Source of the DNA: Aedes albopictus
Taxonomy: Eukaryota; Arthropoda; Insecta; Diptera; Culicidae
Length of the DNA: 64,000 nt
Direction: 5' to 3'
NCBI RefSeq assembly: GCF_035046485.1
Contig: NC_085137.1
Location: 375,844,706 to 375,908,705, forward strand
The translations under genes were made by a program, and so were the position numbers. Under the pieces are notes generated by a model. That model ran no database searches, was not told the DNA's origin, and was given only the letters and a program-made list of their open reading frames with translations. Shown here one piece after another: positions 1 to 12,700 of this stretch. Within the stretch, counting starts at the first letter, position 1. Each line of letters starts with the position of its first letter.

Positions 1-1079
1 CTGCCAGGCGTAAAGTGCTAAAGATTACGTAACGGTCAACGAGAAAGGGAGATTACGATCGAACGTTACGGCCCATACAAAAATATTGGATTTTAGTATG
101 GATATTTAGTATGAAGCGTTACGAAGGGGGTTAAAAATGCTGGCTTAAGCTTTACGTAACAAATGGAGGCTGCTTGTGTTGATTACTGTGAAGACAATGT
201 GGCACAGTTCACTTGGTTACATAACTGGTGGGTGTTATATGATCGATTGATACTGTGCTGCGGAAATTGGAAGGAAGGGAAACGGCTTTTTAGCCAGTTT
301 CTGGTTCTAGCGATGACTATTTGAAAAACTGATAGTACTACATACTGAATCTAAACCAGTGCTGCGAATAATCGCGACCATCTCTTGTGAATTCACACTT
401 CTCGTCTATGCAACGATGGCAGTTTTTGAGTGTGCTTCCGGCGGATTGCGAGAGAATCATTCCCTCTGAGCAGTGATACATGGCGAGCAAAGGCGACATA
501 TTTTTCTGATAAAACTCTGTGATCCTCTAATAGGGCATACCCTCCTGAGGAGGTCATAACTGAGCTCATGATAGAACTAGCGGTTTTATTACAACATTTT
601 TACGGCCACGAGATCTTTTGTTGGTTTTATGCATTGCCTCACAGTTTTGTGTATTTGTTTACAAAAAAAACCGCCGACAACAACCGCAAATGCAAGTTTT
701 ATTGAAATGGTATATAATAAGTGATAAAACCAATTCATGGCTATTTGCAAGTCTTTAACTGAAGATGTTTATAGCAGAATTTATATGATAGTTTTATGGA
801 ACGCCAAAGGTGCAAAGTAAAAAACTACTACATAAAACTAATTTATAACAACTAGCTTTTTCACATGCTCGTACAAAACCAGGATAAAACATCAATAAAC
901 CTTCAAGGCATGCTGATTGTTACTTGGGGTGTCCAGTACGGTGGTGTTTCGCGGCTCCGCTCTACACATTGTTCGTATTCAACATTCATTCACATTCATA
1001 TATATTTTTGTAAAATTACAGGATGACTTCACTATGGAGGTTGTAAACGAAGTTTGATGCCAGATAGTCTTGCATGTTC
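1..1079. other. AT-rich sequence without recognised gene
   Basis: No reading frame of useful length, RNA gene or bounded repeat was recognised here. The composition is typical of mosquito intron or intergenic DNA. Confidence 0.5.
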
Positions 1080-1290
1080 TATGACCAAAGCGGCAAACAC
1101 GCCATGTTGAGGGTTTTAGGGATCGATTCCCGGTTGGTCTACAAACTTTTTGTAATACATATTCCCATGACTTCCTGAGTTATGCGGTATATTGGTGCCT
1201 GTCACGCGTTATACGAATAGTAAAATTATCATTGACAAAGAACTGTGGAAGTGCTCGAAGAACACTAAGCTGAGAAGTAAAAAGAAAAGG
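1080..1290 (+). mobile_element. Diverged Feilai-type SINE
   Basis: The B-box-like motif GATCGATTCCCGG is followed by the conserved body seen in the better copy at 58493-58771: a 'tggtct-aca-aac' stretch, then 'actgtggaagtgctc', 'aagaacactaagctgagaag'. The A-box region is degenerate (GCGGCAAACACGCC). Feilai is a tRNA-related SINE family of Aedes; assignment rests on the resemblance between copies in this window plus recollection of the family. No target duplication was found. Confidence 0.6.
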
Positions 1291-1383
1291 ATTACTAAAT
1301 TAGTTTTGAATTAATGTTAAAAAAATCGATCTCGGTTCAGAATTTGTAAATACATAAAGGAATGTGTTAAAGGAATTAAGATT

Positions 1384-1660
1384 ACAGGTATGAACGCTGT
1401 AAAGGCGTGGTATTTATGTATTCAAGGCATCTGAAGACCACGCTAAGGGTGCTGAGTTCGATTTCCTGCCGGTCCACAAACTTTTCGCAATAGAAATTTC
1501 CTTGAGTATAGAGTACTTTCGTGCCTGCCACACTATATATATGCAAAATAGTCATTGGTAGAGGAAGCTCTCTGTTATTAACTGTGGAAGTGCGCATAGA
1601 ACACTAAAAAGAGAAGCAGATTCTGTTCCATTGGGGACGCTACGCCAAGAAGAAGTTGAA
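1384..1660 (+). mobile_element. Feilai-type SINE
   Basis: Second SINE of the same family, in tandem orientation with the one just upstream. It shows GAGTTCGATTTCCTG as B box, the 'cgtgcctgccacac' block, 'agaggaagctct', 'aactgtggaagtgc', 'agaacacta' and the terminal 'acgccaagaagaag' A-rich tail. It is more complete than the upstream copy but diverged from the 58.5-kb copy. A minus-strand 71-residue frame inside it is only a shadow. Confidence 0.7.
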
Positions 1661-4600
1661 ATGTTTGTTATCAGGCACCTCTCTTGAATATCAATGCAGA
1701 TGATTTTATCATTAGATTTTCTGGATACATACGGCTACTTAGTTTAGTTAAATGATAGAAACTAAATCATCATCTTTTATTTAGTTTTATCGTTTTTTTT
1801 TTCTTTCAACTTACTTCTGACGTTGGCTAGTTGTGAATCACCGATTGTTATTACAGAATAAAGATTAAAAGTTAACCAAAAAAAACTAAAGCAGAATAAA
1901 AATGTTTGGGCTCATTAGACATCGTGGTACATAGCATTATGTTCAACATGAGCAATAACTATCTATAGAAGCACAAGACAGAACCATGTGTAAGTAGAAT
2001 AAGAATGAAGATGTAGTGTAGTACAGTGTAAACGAAAAACATGGTTCATTAGATTTTGCAGGATCGATAACGGCTCTGGGGCAACTTGATTTTATGACAC
2101 ATAAAAACGGACATGGGCAACGATAAAGTGTGTACTATAAACGTTGTAAGACAACAGGTGCAGGTATGATTGAAGTTTATTGTGTACTCTCAACGATAGA
2201 CTTACAAACTGATTTTAGTGAAACAAAAAGGACACCATGAAGCAAAGTGTGATTGCAAAGAACTTTTTTTCAGACGGGAAGAAAAAGCAAAGATCTAAAA
2301 TTAAATCAGCACCTTGCCAACAGAAGTAGCAATCGAGCACAATTGGAACAGATGGGATGCACACAGTCGCAAAACAGCAAAACGAACGGCGGTGGATGAA
2401 TTCACACTACCGAGCATAGGTCATGGTTAAGCGAAGATGTTTTTTTTTTCAACAGTTGTTGATGATGTGTTTCGTTATGCTTCGTAGAATCGTGACCACT
2501 CATATGCGAAATGTTTGCCTTCGGTTGATTTGTTCCAATCGTGAGGTGTTGATTTTTTTTGATAGACTACAATATGGTAGGAATATACATACATATCTGT
2601 GATTGTCTGTCGTGACAAAGTGTTTCATGATTCGAAGCTAAGCTGTTGTTCTGGTCGTTATTTTTGATCCGAATCTCAAGAATAAATACTTAACTATCTC
2701 GTCAAATTTATTGAAATTGGATAAGTAAAACAGTCATGACCACTGAAATGATGATTGTATCAATTATTTGAGCTGCACCATAGGAGCCGATTCCCAATGA
2801 CTTTGTATTATAACTTTATAAACTGCATGAGATGAGATTCTTTACCAACTGCACCACACCTCAAAATAAGCGTATCGATTGACGTAATTCTTAGGCAACT
2901 ATGGAACCACACAATACGTATTGCTCGCAGAACTGCCTGTCACCTATATACTTATTTTGTGGGAAGGAGAAATTGAATAAGATGCCTTCCAGAGTTGTTT
3001 CAATATCATATTCGCAAAACGAGATTTAAGGTAAACCATCGTGACGTTAGGTGTAGGTGGGGATCAGAAACCAGTTTGGTTTACGCCTTACTTCGTTCAT
3101 GGACCTCCGATTCCGAGTCTCTTGCTCAAGGAAGCAAATTGATTCGATACTGTTTGTTAAGTCTGTGCGCTTCAGAATTTGTATGGTTTGAACCGGCTGC
3201 AATTTTAATTTGGTTTGAAAAAAGAAATGTAAGAAGTAAATGAAGCTTAGGGTGTGAACTACTTTAACAGGGGGTCCGATTTTGGGCATTTTTCAGCTAT
3301 GATTAAGTCAATTTTTTCACACCATACAAACGTAGGTAAGTCTAGTACAGAATTTATTATGATGTCAGAAAAATCGTTAAAACATATATTTGTTAGTTTT
3401 CGCAAAATTTCCACAGATAAAGTTCAATATGTACTTAATTATTGTTACACGTTACACCTTGACATTATGACAGATTCTCTTTTTCTGACGTAAAGCTCTG
3501 ATTAGACACTAAAGTAAATTTCCATTATGGAAAGAATCAGGACTTGGTGTTTCTTTAACAGTGGCTGGGTTATGTATTCCTCCAATACAAGTTAGGTGCT
3601 AGTTTCACTCTGCTTATAAAAAGCCAAACCACCTAACCCGATGATTAAATTCAAGTTGTCCGATGCTGGTTGGTGAACACACTGTTGACAGTTTGAGACT
3701 GCTGTAGTGTATCATTCGGATCCATGCTAATGAAGTGCTGCAACCATCAATTAATGTTACAGCTTGTAACACACTTTACCTAAAAAAAATGCCGGCATCA
3801 ACAACATTGGTTAGGTATGATTACAGAGACTGCCCTCGCCACAACTCACTTTATGTTTTTTATGATACTACATAGAAGAGGTGGGTACCGGTTTCAATCA
3901 CACATGCTCGTTAGCCCAGTAACGCATACCACACCAAACCAGGTAGTTGAGTGCGTGGGTTCACCGAAAAAATAAGCAAACTAGCAGGACCAATTCTTAC
4001 AACTTGTATGCGCCTAATACGTATAATTTACTTTCGAGCTTGGCACAACCATACTGGTTGCGGACTGCGGTTTGCTGTGTTTTGAACTGATCGCGTGCGA
4101 CGTCCGTCCACACAACGAACAACGCCGGTCAACAAACTTCATAAAAAGCTACGCCACCCAAACAGTGTGACTGCAGGAAAAGAGTTTCTTCATATACCTA
4201 ACTATAACTGGGCCCAGTAGTAGTGCAAAGTGGGGCAATAACCTGTGCTCCGTTGGTCTATTAGAGTCGCAGTCTATGCAGTCAACCAATGACTTACTGT
4301 TGCTGTGTTGCTCGATGCGTGGTTGCGGGTTATTCCTGAACTACACTGCAGGTTGTAGACTACTTTGGGTGATGAATGAATCATTGAATGAAAATAAATA
4401 CTATACTGAGGTTGGCAGGACGGACGAATTGGAGGAAATGGAGAAGATATAATATATACCATGCGCCAGTAGTGGATGAAAAAAGCTTCAATTGAAATAG
4501 TTGTAACCTACCTCAATAATAATGAAAAGTGCTAGCATTTTGTAGGTCAATAGAGCTGAGTTAATGGGTGAGTAGGGAGCGTTATTCGACAATAATTACC

Positions 4601-4699
4601 AGGATAGATTAGATATATCGGTTATAGGGAAACAATAATACTGATCAAAAGTTGAAAATTTAGTAAGGTATGGATCAGAAATGTATAGCTTGACACCAT
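1661..4699. other. Sequence without recognised gene
   Basis: Only short, overlapping, low-quality frames occur. At 3269 a motif AGGGGGTCCGATTTTGG resembles one end of a mariner-type MITE, but I could not find its partner end. No RNA gene was seen. Confidence 0.4.
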
Positions 4700-4701
4700 T
4701 A

Positions 4702-5727
4702 GACTGGCCCCAAATACAAAAATGTCGAAAAATTCCTCGGGGCACACTCTAGAATCGTACCTTTGGATGAGAAGAACAATGTGTGAAAGATTCAGCTCAA
4801 TCGGTTAAAAACTGAGTTGGCGCAAATGAGTTGAAGGTTTGTATAGAATGTTCAGTCCAAATATATGGGAAATTGGATGACCGCCAGTCTCTGATACGGC
4901 ACACTGGTTTGGCGAATTCGATTTGGCTCAGAATTGAAAGAATGGTAGTTGAGACCCTAAGGAACAACTTTGTAGAAGACCATACCATGTTAAAACTTAA
5001 TTTAGTTAAGGTTTGAGCTAACGAAAGCAGGATGTGAACATCTTCCCCCGTTTACTCTCGGTTGTTATATACAGCACGTGTTTGTCGGTCGAAGCTTGTG
5101 CGCTACATCTATCCCGCATAAACGATAACCATAAGATGTGCTTAACCACCCATTTGGGATACACTTCGAACAGTATGCGATATTGTTGAACCGTCTACAT
5201 TACGGTTCGTGAATGGTGTTGGTTTATTAGGGATGTAATTCTTCATTGTCTCGATACCCTTTCACGTGCGTGAGCAATGGAAATAATGAAAGACATCAAA
5301 GCCGCCTATGATGTAGTGTGCAGGTTTCGAACGGCAAACACGTGCTGCATGTAACAATCGAAAGTAAACGGGGGAAGATGTCCACATCCTGCTTTCGTTA
5401 GCTGAAACCGTAACTAAATTAAGTTTTATCATGGTATGGTCTTCTACAAAGTTGTACCTTAGGGTCTCAACTATCATTCCTTCAATTCTGAGCCAAATCG
5501 AATTCGCCAAACCAGCGTGCCGTATCAGAGACTGGAGGTCATCCAATTTCCCATATATTTGAACTGAACATCCCATACAAACCTTCAACTCATTTGCGCC
5601 AGCTCAGTTTTTAACCGATTGAGCTGAAGTTTTAACAGATCGTTCTTCTCATCCAAAAGCACGATTCTAGAGGATGCCCGTGAATTTTGAAAATTTTTTT
5701 TTCGTCTCACACAAATGTGGGCCAGTC
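4702..5727. mobile_element. Palindromic MITE (about 1 kb), putative TA duplication
   Basis: The sequence from about 4702 to 5053 recurs in reverse complement at about 5368-5727. Both ends read TA then GACTGGCCC inwards, so TA at 4700-4701 and 5728-5729 is the likely target duplication, as in Tc1/mariner-type MITEs. The arms are clearly diverged from each other, indicating an old insertion. The short frames in the two arms are mirror images and not genes. Confidence 0.65.
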
Positions 5728-5784
5728 TAGGCAACATACACAGATAAAAATAATAAGGTTTACACGTCAAATAAACTTCGTTTT

Positions 5785-5910
5785 TTGTCATGTAAATTTC
5801 TTGCTTTAGGTTTACATGATATATCATGTAAATTTGTGTTATATGTCATGTAATCACTGTGAGTCATGCTGAATTACATGACTTATAATGGAAATTTTCA
5901 TGATATTCTG
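5785..5910. repeat. Degenerate tandem repeat of catgtaaat-type units
   Basis: Variants of 'catgtaaattt' and 'tcatgtaat' recur several times in about 120 bp in both orientations. It is a short AT-rich minisatellite-like stretch with no recognised function. Confidence 0.4.
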
Positions 5911-5934
5911 TTATATCCCACGTTATGTGCATTA

Positions 5935-6008
5935 GCCGGTGCCCGTGGCGCAGTGGCTGCACGTTCACTTCATAAGTGGATGTTCTGGGTTCGATCCCAG
6001 CCCCGGCA
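5935..6008 (+). tRNA. tRNA-Met-like (CAT) pseudogene, head of a SINE
   Basis: The 74 nt fold partly as a cloverleaf: acceptor GCCGGTG with ...CCCGGC (one mismatch), an A-box-like TGGCGCAGTGGCTGC, and an anticodon stem TTCAC/GTGGA with loop TTCATAA (anticodon CAT). The T arm is CTGGG/CCCAG with a six-base loop, one base short. The mismatch and short T loop, plus the SINE-like tail downstream, argue for a tRNA-derived repeat rather than a working tRNA gene. Confidence 0.45.
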
Positions 6009-6360
6009 CTTGCATTTTTTCGTCAGTTGCTCTTCCCCCCGATAGCGGCTGATACCTGACCCTCTTCTGAGCATATGCTCTAACTGACCCGGAAACTTGG
6101 ACATCGGCTAAACGGCAACTCATAATGGACCCCCAATCGGATTGGAAAAAGAACAAGAGCCACACATGAAATCCTCGTGCTCATCATTCTACCATGGATA
6201 GGGTAGAAAAGTGACAACAGCGCAAAAGGCAACCAGTTCGAATTAGAATAGAATACATGCACTGTACTCAAGTGTAAGTGCAGTCGCCAATTGAAATCGC
6301 TCACGCAGTGCCCTAGTGGACAAAAAGAGCTGTAAATTACGTTAAGTGATTTAAGAATAA
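5935..6360 (+). mobile_element. tRNA-derived SINE
   Basis: The tRNA-like head at 5935-6008 carries A and B boxes (B box GGGTTCGATCCCAG). It continues into about 350 bp of unrelated body that ends near 'gtgatttaagaataaa'. The 3' boundary is approximate and no target duplication was identified. The body differs from the Feilai-type copies elsewhere, so it is a separate SINE family. Confidence 0.5.
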
Positions 6361-8416
6361 ATTATGAGCATTATGTTGTGTCCGCCAATTGAAATATTTT
6401 TAGAGTGACTACTATAAAAGTAAAACGTGTATAAAGTAAAATTATGTCATATGTTTGGATTTAGAGTGCATTCGATCTCTGTCAAATGTTAATAGCACGA
6501 AGTTTTGAATAAACAATCCGACGACTGTCGGGCTCTCTTCTACATCTGACACCGAACGAAGTGGACGTATTTATGCAAGCTCCGAAACAGTGACTTAACC
6601 AAAAAAGGATACTTTTCCTTCCAATCAGTCTCGCGTTGGTTTCGCCTCGTGGTCCGCTTTCTGCTGTGAGCTTTTCTTTTAAGTATAAGACCCGAAATTA
6701 ACACATTATATGTCACACAATTTTACAAATGCATTGAGAAGTTGTACACTAATCAACTGAAGTATGAATTTTCATGGAAGGGCTGGTTGTTATTACAAGC
6801 GAGAGTATATCTTTTCATATCCCTCAAATGTAAAATATATAAATGAATCTCGTGACTCAATACTGAGACACAGTACAAAATATCAACAATGCATAATGTT
6901 ATTGCTTGAAAAGATAGAGTGAGTCATCTTTAGGTAATTTGGCTACTTCAGCTAAAATAGCATGATTTAAACACTCTCTCAACTTCGTAATTATTAAAGC
7001 GGGTAATTTGGGCGTTCAGCTGAAATAATTAACTCCATCTAAGTTCATAATTGATGTTGGTGATTCTTTTACAACCCCCATAAACTGAATTGAACTTTCA
7101 ACAAAGTGAAACATGAATAACATTTCAAAATAAGGCAGTCCTTATTAACCTTTGGAGGTCACATGCAAAAAAAAAATGTAAAAAATAGTTCAAATTTGAA
7201 ATTTAGCGCGTTACGTAATTAATCAACGAATCATTTCGATTATTACTATCAGAAACAACGTGAAATGAATGTAAATAATAGAACGTTTTGTTAATTTTAC
7301 CTGTTGCAAGTTACCCCATAGTGGTTGTTGAATATGATAATGATTTTTTTACATCACTTAGCCGATAAGTTTATCAAACTTTTAACGTTCTTCTAAGCTT
7401 AATATTAGGTAACCGAACTGCAAGCAAGGTTATCAGGCTACGCAGATTATCGGCTACGCAGTCTTAGGCTTCAAAAAACGAGTTTTATTATTCACCCGAC
7501 GTTTCGACACGGGGATGCCGTTATTCTATAGAATTAAGATTACCGTCGATCTCCAACAGTAACAGGTCATCAGACTTATCGTACTTACCATAGGAGAGAT
7601 ATAGAGCACGATTTTCATACTTGTCTTTATGTCATAAAATGAGCGAACCGTTTTTACAGTATAGCTGAACAATAAGCAGACAAGGAAACAAAACTTATTT
7701 CTCCACTAAAACGATCTTTGGTATATAGAATTGTTAAACGTGCGTCTGATCCAGCGGCACAGTGCACAAAACAGTGTTTACTTGTACAGTTGCAAATTTA
7801 TGATCTGCAATGCGATGTTTGAATTGAAATTGTAAGGAAACGATAAGAGGTAGAAGTTTGATGTCAAAGAACGAATTGTAGAGTGGAACAGGGGCCACAC
7901 CTTCGCCTAAGAAAGAATTTCAATTTATTACGCATTTTTACAGATAATTGTAAAAAAATATGAAAAACACACCTTTTGAGCTAGTTGTTCTAGAAAACTT
8001 AGTTCTTCAACTAAACCAATCGATCAAAAGATGCCATGTGATAGAAAATTGAATAATCTTTCGAACAAGGGTAAAAAAACTGCGATAAGTTTGACCATTT
8101 TCAAGTTATAGCCAGTTAAGACAATAATAGTCAAAAACATGGAACGTTCAATAACTACGTAACGGTTGAGATTTGACCGTATGCGTAGAACAATTTTTTT
8201 CACCATTAATGGTCCTCTATCACCCTTTAAAAAGTTTGCACTCAAGAACCTAACACCCTGTATAATTTTGCTTTATCGCGATAACTTAAATATTAAATGA
8301 TAACAACATATGTTATCAGTTTACAAACGAACATTTTAAAGCTTTCCCAAAAACTGAGAGATAGTGTATCATTGCGCCTTCCTCACAACATCATGCAATA
8401 CCTAGTAGGCAAATAA
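6361..8416. other. Sequence without recognised gene
   Basis: AT-rich, with no long frame. The motif 'aacaccctgta' near 8262 looks like one end of a mariner-type MITE covering roughly 7950-8262, but I could not fix the other end. Confidence 0.35.
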
Positions 8417-8505
8417 ATGTGAAAGTGCTCAAAGAACACTCAGTTGAAGAGGGGTGAGGCAAGTTCCAGTGGGAACGTAGAGCCTTAAAGAAGAAAGAAG
8501 AAGGA
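8417..8505 (+). mobile_element. 3' fragment of Feilai-type SINE
   Basis: Only the 3' body is present: 'gtgaaagtgctcaaagaacac', 'gttgaagagg', 'ccagtgggaacgta' and an A-rich AAGAAAGAAGAAGG tail. The tRNA-like head with its promoter boxes is missing, as expected of a 5'-truncated retroposed copy. Confidence 0.5.
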
Positions 8506-8639
8506 TTTATTTTTACCGACCCCCGATAACTAATTTCCGGAATGTTGGCCTTTCGTCAATTTTCATTCAATTTTTTTGAACTCGCCCTCCATCGATCATA
8601 AATTGGTGCTAGTTTATTAAAGTGGCCATGTAAAATCAG

Positions 8640-9048
8640 GAACCATTCCGGAGATATCCCGGATTGTGTTGGGGTCTCAGGGTTGCCAATATGGCTTAAA
8701 GTGATCATTTCGTTTGTTATTGTGTTTGAACCATCGATTTTCAGCGAAATTTTTGTTGCAAACAGTGAAACACAACTGCGATAACCAGATTTAAATAAGT
8801 ATCCATCCAGATCCCCGTAACAGATTCCGCGGGGCCTCATTGGGGACCCTTTTGGTTTTCAACCTTAACATGTCGTGTGTCATATCAATATTCTTGATTT
8901 CGAATGACTGAGTCAGAAATGATAGACTGAAGTCTGTATCAACTAATATGACCACCCCGGAACATCTAGCACAGGTTCCACTGGGGTGTAATGGTGAACA
9001 TTTCTGGTTTGCAACCAAAACATGCCGTGCGACGTATCAATCTTCATG
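8640..9048. repeat. Tandem repeat, ~140-165 bp units, left part
   Basis: Diverged units begin at about 8650, 8815 and 8957, each with a 'ccggaaca-ctg-acaggttcc' type core followed by 'ttggttt-caaccaaaacatg-cgtgc'. The array is interrupted at 9048 by the BEL element and resumes at 16824, where another core (CTCCGGAACACCTGTAACAG) occurs. The repeat has no coding potential. Confidence 0.6.
9044..9048. other. Target-site duplication of BEL element, left copy
   Basis: TCATG directly precedes the left LTR (TG at 9049). The same five bases directly follow the right LTR at 16819-16823. A 5-bp duplication is normal for BEL/Pao integrases. Confidence 0.9.
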
Positions 9049-9790
9049 TGTACGGGTGCTTCCCAAAGTCTATCAGCAAACCAGGTTTTATGGTGGTTAG
9101 CTATAAGCTGCAAAGTGGTTTTTATTATTAATTTGTTCATAGTTTCTTAAGTTTTTAAAACTCACAATTTTTGGTGGAACACCTTTCGTTTTGGATCACG
9201 GCACCAAACTTTCGGACCACTCTGTACTATCGGCTGCATAAAATCGACTCATTGAAATTCTGAACACATGAACAACGATCTTAATGATACTTACAGCTCT
9301 TGACGATTGATCTTGAAACGCTAGTTAGATTCAATTTGCATGTGGTAGCACTTAGGCCTAAATATAAGATTACTTTGTAATTATATCGTACTAAATAGTT
9401 ATTTCAACGTATTTACCTTGCTATTACAATTTGATATACACGAGTTCAATTCAATACTCAATTCTTCTATTTTTAAGAGTAACGCAAATTTAGCCTAAGT
9501 TTTAACGTAGTTTAGATAGAATATTAAGCTTTTCTATAGGGTTTGTTGATTAATTTTAACAGTTTAATGGAACTATTTTAGAAAGCTGTCTTAATTGCCT
9601 TGTGGATGACTTTCACTTTTTTCTCCCTTACATAATAGTCGCGGTCTTCTGTTTTTATCTGGTCATCCGTTGGTCATTGTGATCTTCCGCGTGGTAGTGT
9701 GCAGCAGTTGGTGGCATTGTTCTTTGATGGACCACACGTAATTGCCTCATCGGCCACAATGAAGCTGCGGTGGGGATCCTCATCGTAACA
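9049..9790 (-). repeat. BEL 3' LTR
   Basis: In element orientation it starts TGTTACGATG and ends in CGTACA, i.e. TG...CA. It matches 16077-16818 base for base at a constant offset of 7,028 apart from two substitutions. It encodes the last 38 residues and stop codon of the polyprotein (stop at 9674). Confidence 0.95.
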
Positions 9791-12700
9791 TCCCCCCACC
9801 CGTGAACCTGGATGGAGTCTTGGTTCCTCTGTGGAGCCACTATGTTGAGAGCTGTCAGGTTCACTACTCCCTACGATGTCCAGTAGAGCCAGCTTCACCG
9901 CAGGTCTTCTGAACACTCCAGATGCTGTTCGTACTAGTGCTTGACGAACTCGTCCATCCCTTCCTGGTACTGTTTTTTCCACACGTCCACGGATCCACTG
10001 ATTACGTGCTGTTCCTCCAATTATCAAAACGAGATCTCCCACCTTCAGATCGCGTACTTCCGCAAACGATTTGGTACGACGGGCGATGGTAGGTGCATAT
10101 TCTTTCACCCACCGACGCCAGAAATCATCGGTGATCGATTGCGCCAATTTCCAACTACTCCGTAGGGCCCCTTGCTGTGGTGTCGGCGTTGATGGTGGAA
10201 TTTTGAGGCCGCTCGAGTTACCCAACAGAAAATGGTTGGGTGTTAGCGATTCTTGGTCTGCCGACTCCAGGGGAATATAGGTGAGTGGCCTCGAGTTGAT
10301 GATGAACTCTGCTTCAACTAGTATAGTTTCCAGCGTCTCGTCATCTGGCTTTCGTGGAGCATCTGCTACGGCTTCAATGGCAACCTTGACGGACCGTACC
10401 AAACGTTCCCACGATCCGCCCATGTGGGGTGCTGCCGGAGGAATGAACAACCATTTGGTTTGGGCACTCGTGAAGGTCGACGCCAGCACTTCGTTTGTCT
10501 GTTTCAAGTCTCTACTTGCACCCTGGAAGCACGTACCGTTATCGCTGTAGATTTCAGCTGGAGGACCACGGCGTGCGACGAACCGGCGTACAGCCATGAT
10601 GCATGATTCGGTGGAGAGGCTGTGCACAAGTTCAAGGTGTACCGCGCGAACCGTTAGGCAAGTAAATACTGCTACCCAGCGCTTTACTTGACTTCTTCCT
10701 ACTTTAACATGAACTGGGCCGAAGTAATCTACGCCCACGTACGTAAACGCGCGGACGAATGCTTGCAAACGTGCTGGAGGGAGTGGAGCCATTGGTGGTG
10801 GTTCTGGACGGGTTTTCTTCACACGGCAGAAAGCGCATTCTTTTGACACCTTTTCGACAAGACTTCGCAGTTTTGCTATTTCAAACCGCTGCCGGATTTC
10901 GTTTACGACGGTTTCTCGATTTGCGTGACGGAACCGGCGATGGTACCAATCGGTGATGAGCTTGGTGATAGGATGTTGACGTGGGAGAACGGCAGGGTAT
11001 TTCGCCTCAACCGGTGCGAATGTAGCCGCGCCAATTCGGCTACGCATCCGAAGTATTCCTAGGTCGTCTAGGTATGGCCACACTTTGTAGATTGGACTTG
11101 ACTTGGACACGCAGGCATGCCGTATGTCCGGTGAACCCATTGTAGTGGAGAGGAGCTTTACTTCCTCAGGAAAGCTGTCTGCCTGGGCTACTTTCCACAA
11201 GGTTTCCTCAGCGCGCTTCAGTTCACCTTGATTCAACATGCCGAATTGTAGAGTTGCGCCACTTTGTTTGCGATGCAGGTTGTCGACAAAGCGAAGGACG
11301 TAGGCCATGACGCGTTGCATTTTCTCGTACCGGCTGAATCTGCTGGCGTCAATGAACGGTACTACTGGCCAGTGAGTATGGACAGGACGAAGCTCTTCTT
11401 GAGTGGATACATTTTGACGACGTTCCGGCCAGTGTTCCTCGTTGAGACGAAGGAAGGCTGGACCACAAAACCATAGATTCTGCGTTTGGAAATCAGGGCC
11501 TTTGCCCCATTTCGTGGCTTTGTCCGCTACGTTGACTTTCGTTGGAACCCACCTCCAATCGTAGGGATCACTCAAACTTAAAATTTCGCCCACACGAACT
11601 GCCACGAACTTCTGGAATCGACGGTGATCTGATAGAATCCACGCCAAGACTGTAGTTGAGTCGGTCCACAAGTATCTCTTCGCCACCGGTAGCTCATGAT
11701 TGCTCATGACAGATTGCAAGTACTGAACTCCCAGAACAGCAGCCTTCAGCTCGAGGCGTGGAATCGAAAGGGTCTTGAGTGGTGCTACCTTGCTTTTGGA
11801 TCCGACTAGGGCCACTTGGATGCCGATCTCGCTCAATAAGCGGAAGTACACGACACAGCAGTATGCTGACTCACTGGCGTCTACGAAAACGTGGATCTCC
11901 AGCCGACTTTTTCTACTGGCGAAGGGAGCGGAAAAGTAACACCGGGGAATTCTTAGTTTGTCCAGTTGATCGAAGCAATCCACCCATTGTCGGCATTGTT
12001 GAACAAATGGTTCGCTGATTGGATCGTCCCAGCCTAATCCGGAAGCCCAAATCCCTTGGATAATGACCTTTCCTGGGATGAGGAAGAATGAAATCAGACC
12101 TAAAGGGTCGAATAGGCTCATCACAACCTTCAGTATTTCCCGCTTGGTGGGAATGTGTTCATCGTCGAGGACGAAGCGCAGATCTTCTCGGAGATTCACC
12201 GTGTACGTGAAACAATCCAGGTTGGGCATCCATTTCATCCCCAGCACCGACTCCGTATTCTCTCCTCTATCCAAAGCCAATTCCTTCACTGTATCCCCTG
12301 ATTCTGCACCGATAGCTGTCAGTACTTCTGCGGAGTTGGATAGGAAGTTGCGAAGCTCGAACCCGCCTCTTGAGTGGACGTGTTTCACCTCATTCACGAC
12401 TTCTACCGCTTCCTGAACCGTCTGGAAGCTATCCAGGTAGTCGTCCACGTAGTGATGCTTGGTAATAGCGGTCGCAGCTCGTGGATATCGCTCGGAAAAC
12501 TCTTCGGCGTTAAGGTTCTTAACGAATTGGGCACAAACGGGCGAACAGGTGGAGCCGAACGTCGCAACATCCATAACGTAGATCTGTGCCTCCTCGGTAG
12601 GGTGATCTCGCCAAAGGAAGCATTGAGAGAGCCGATCTTGTTCCCTGATCTGTATTTGATGGAACATCTCTCTAATGTCCCCAGCTACGGCTACGGGAAA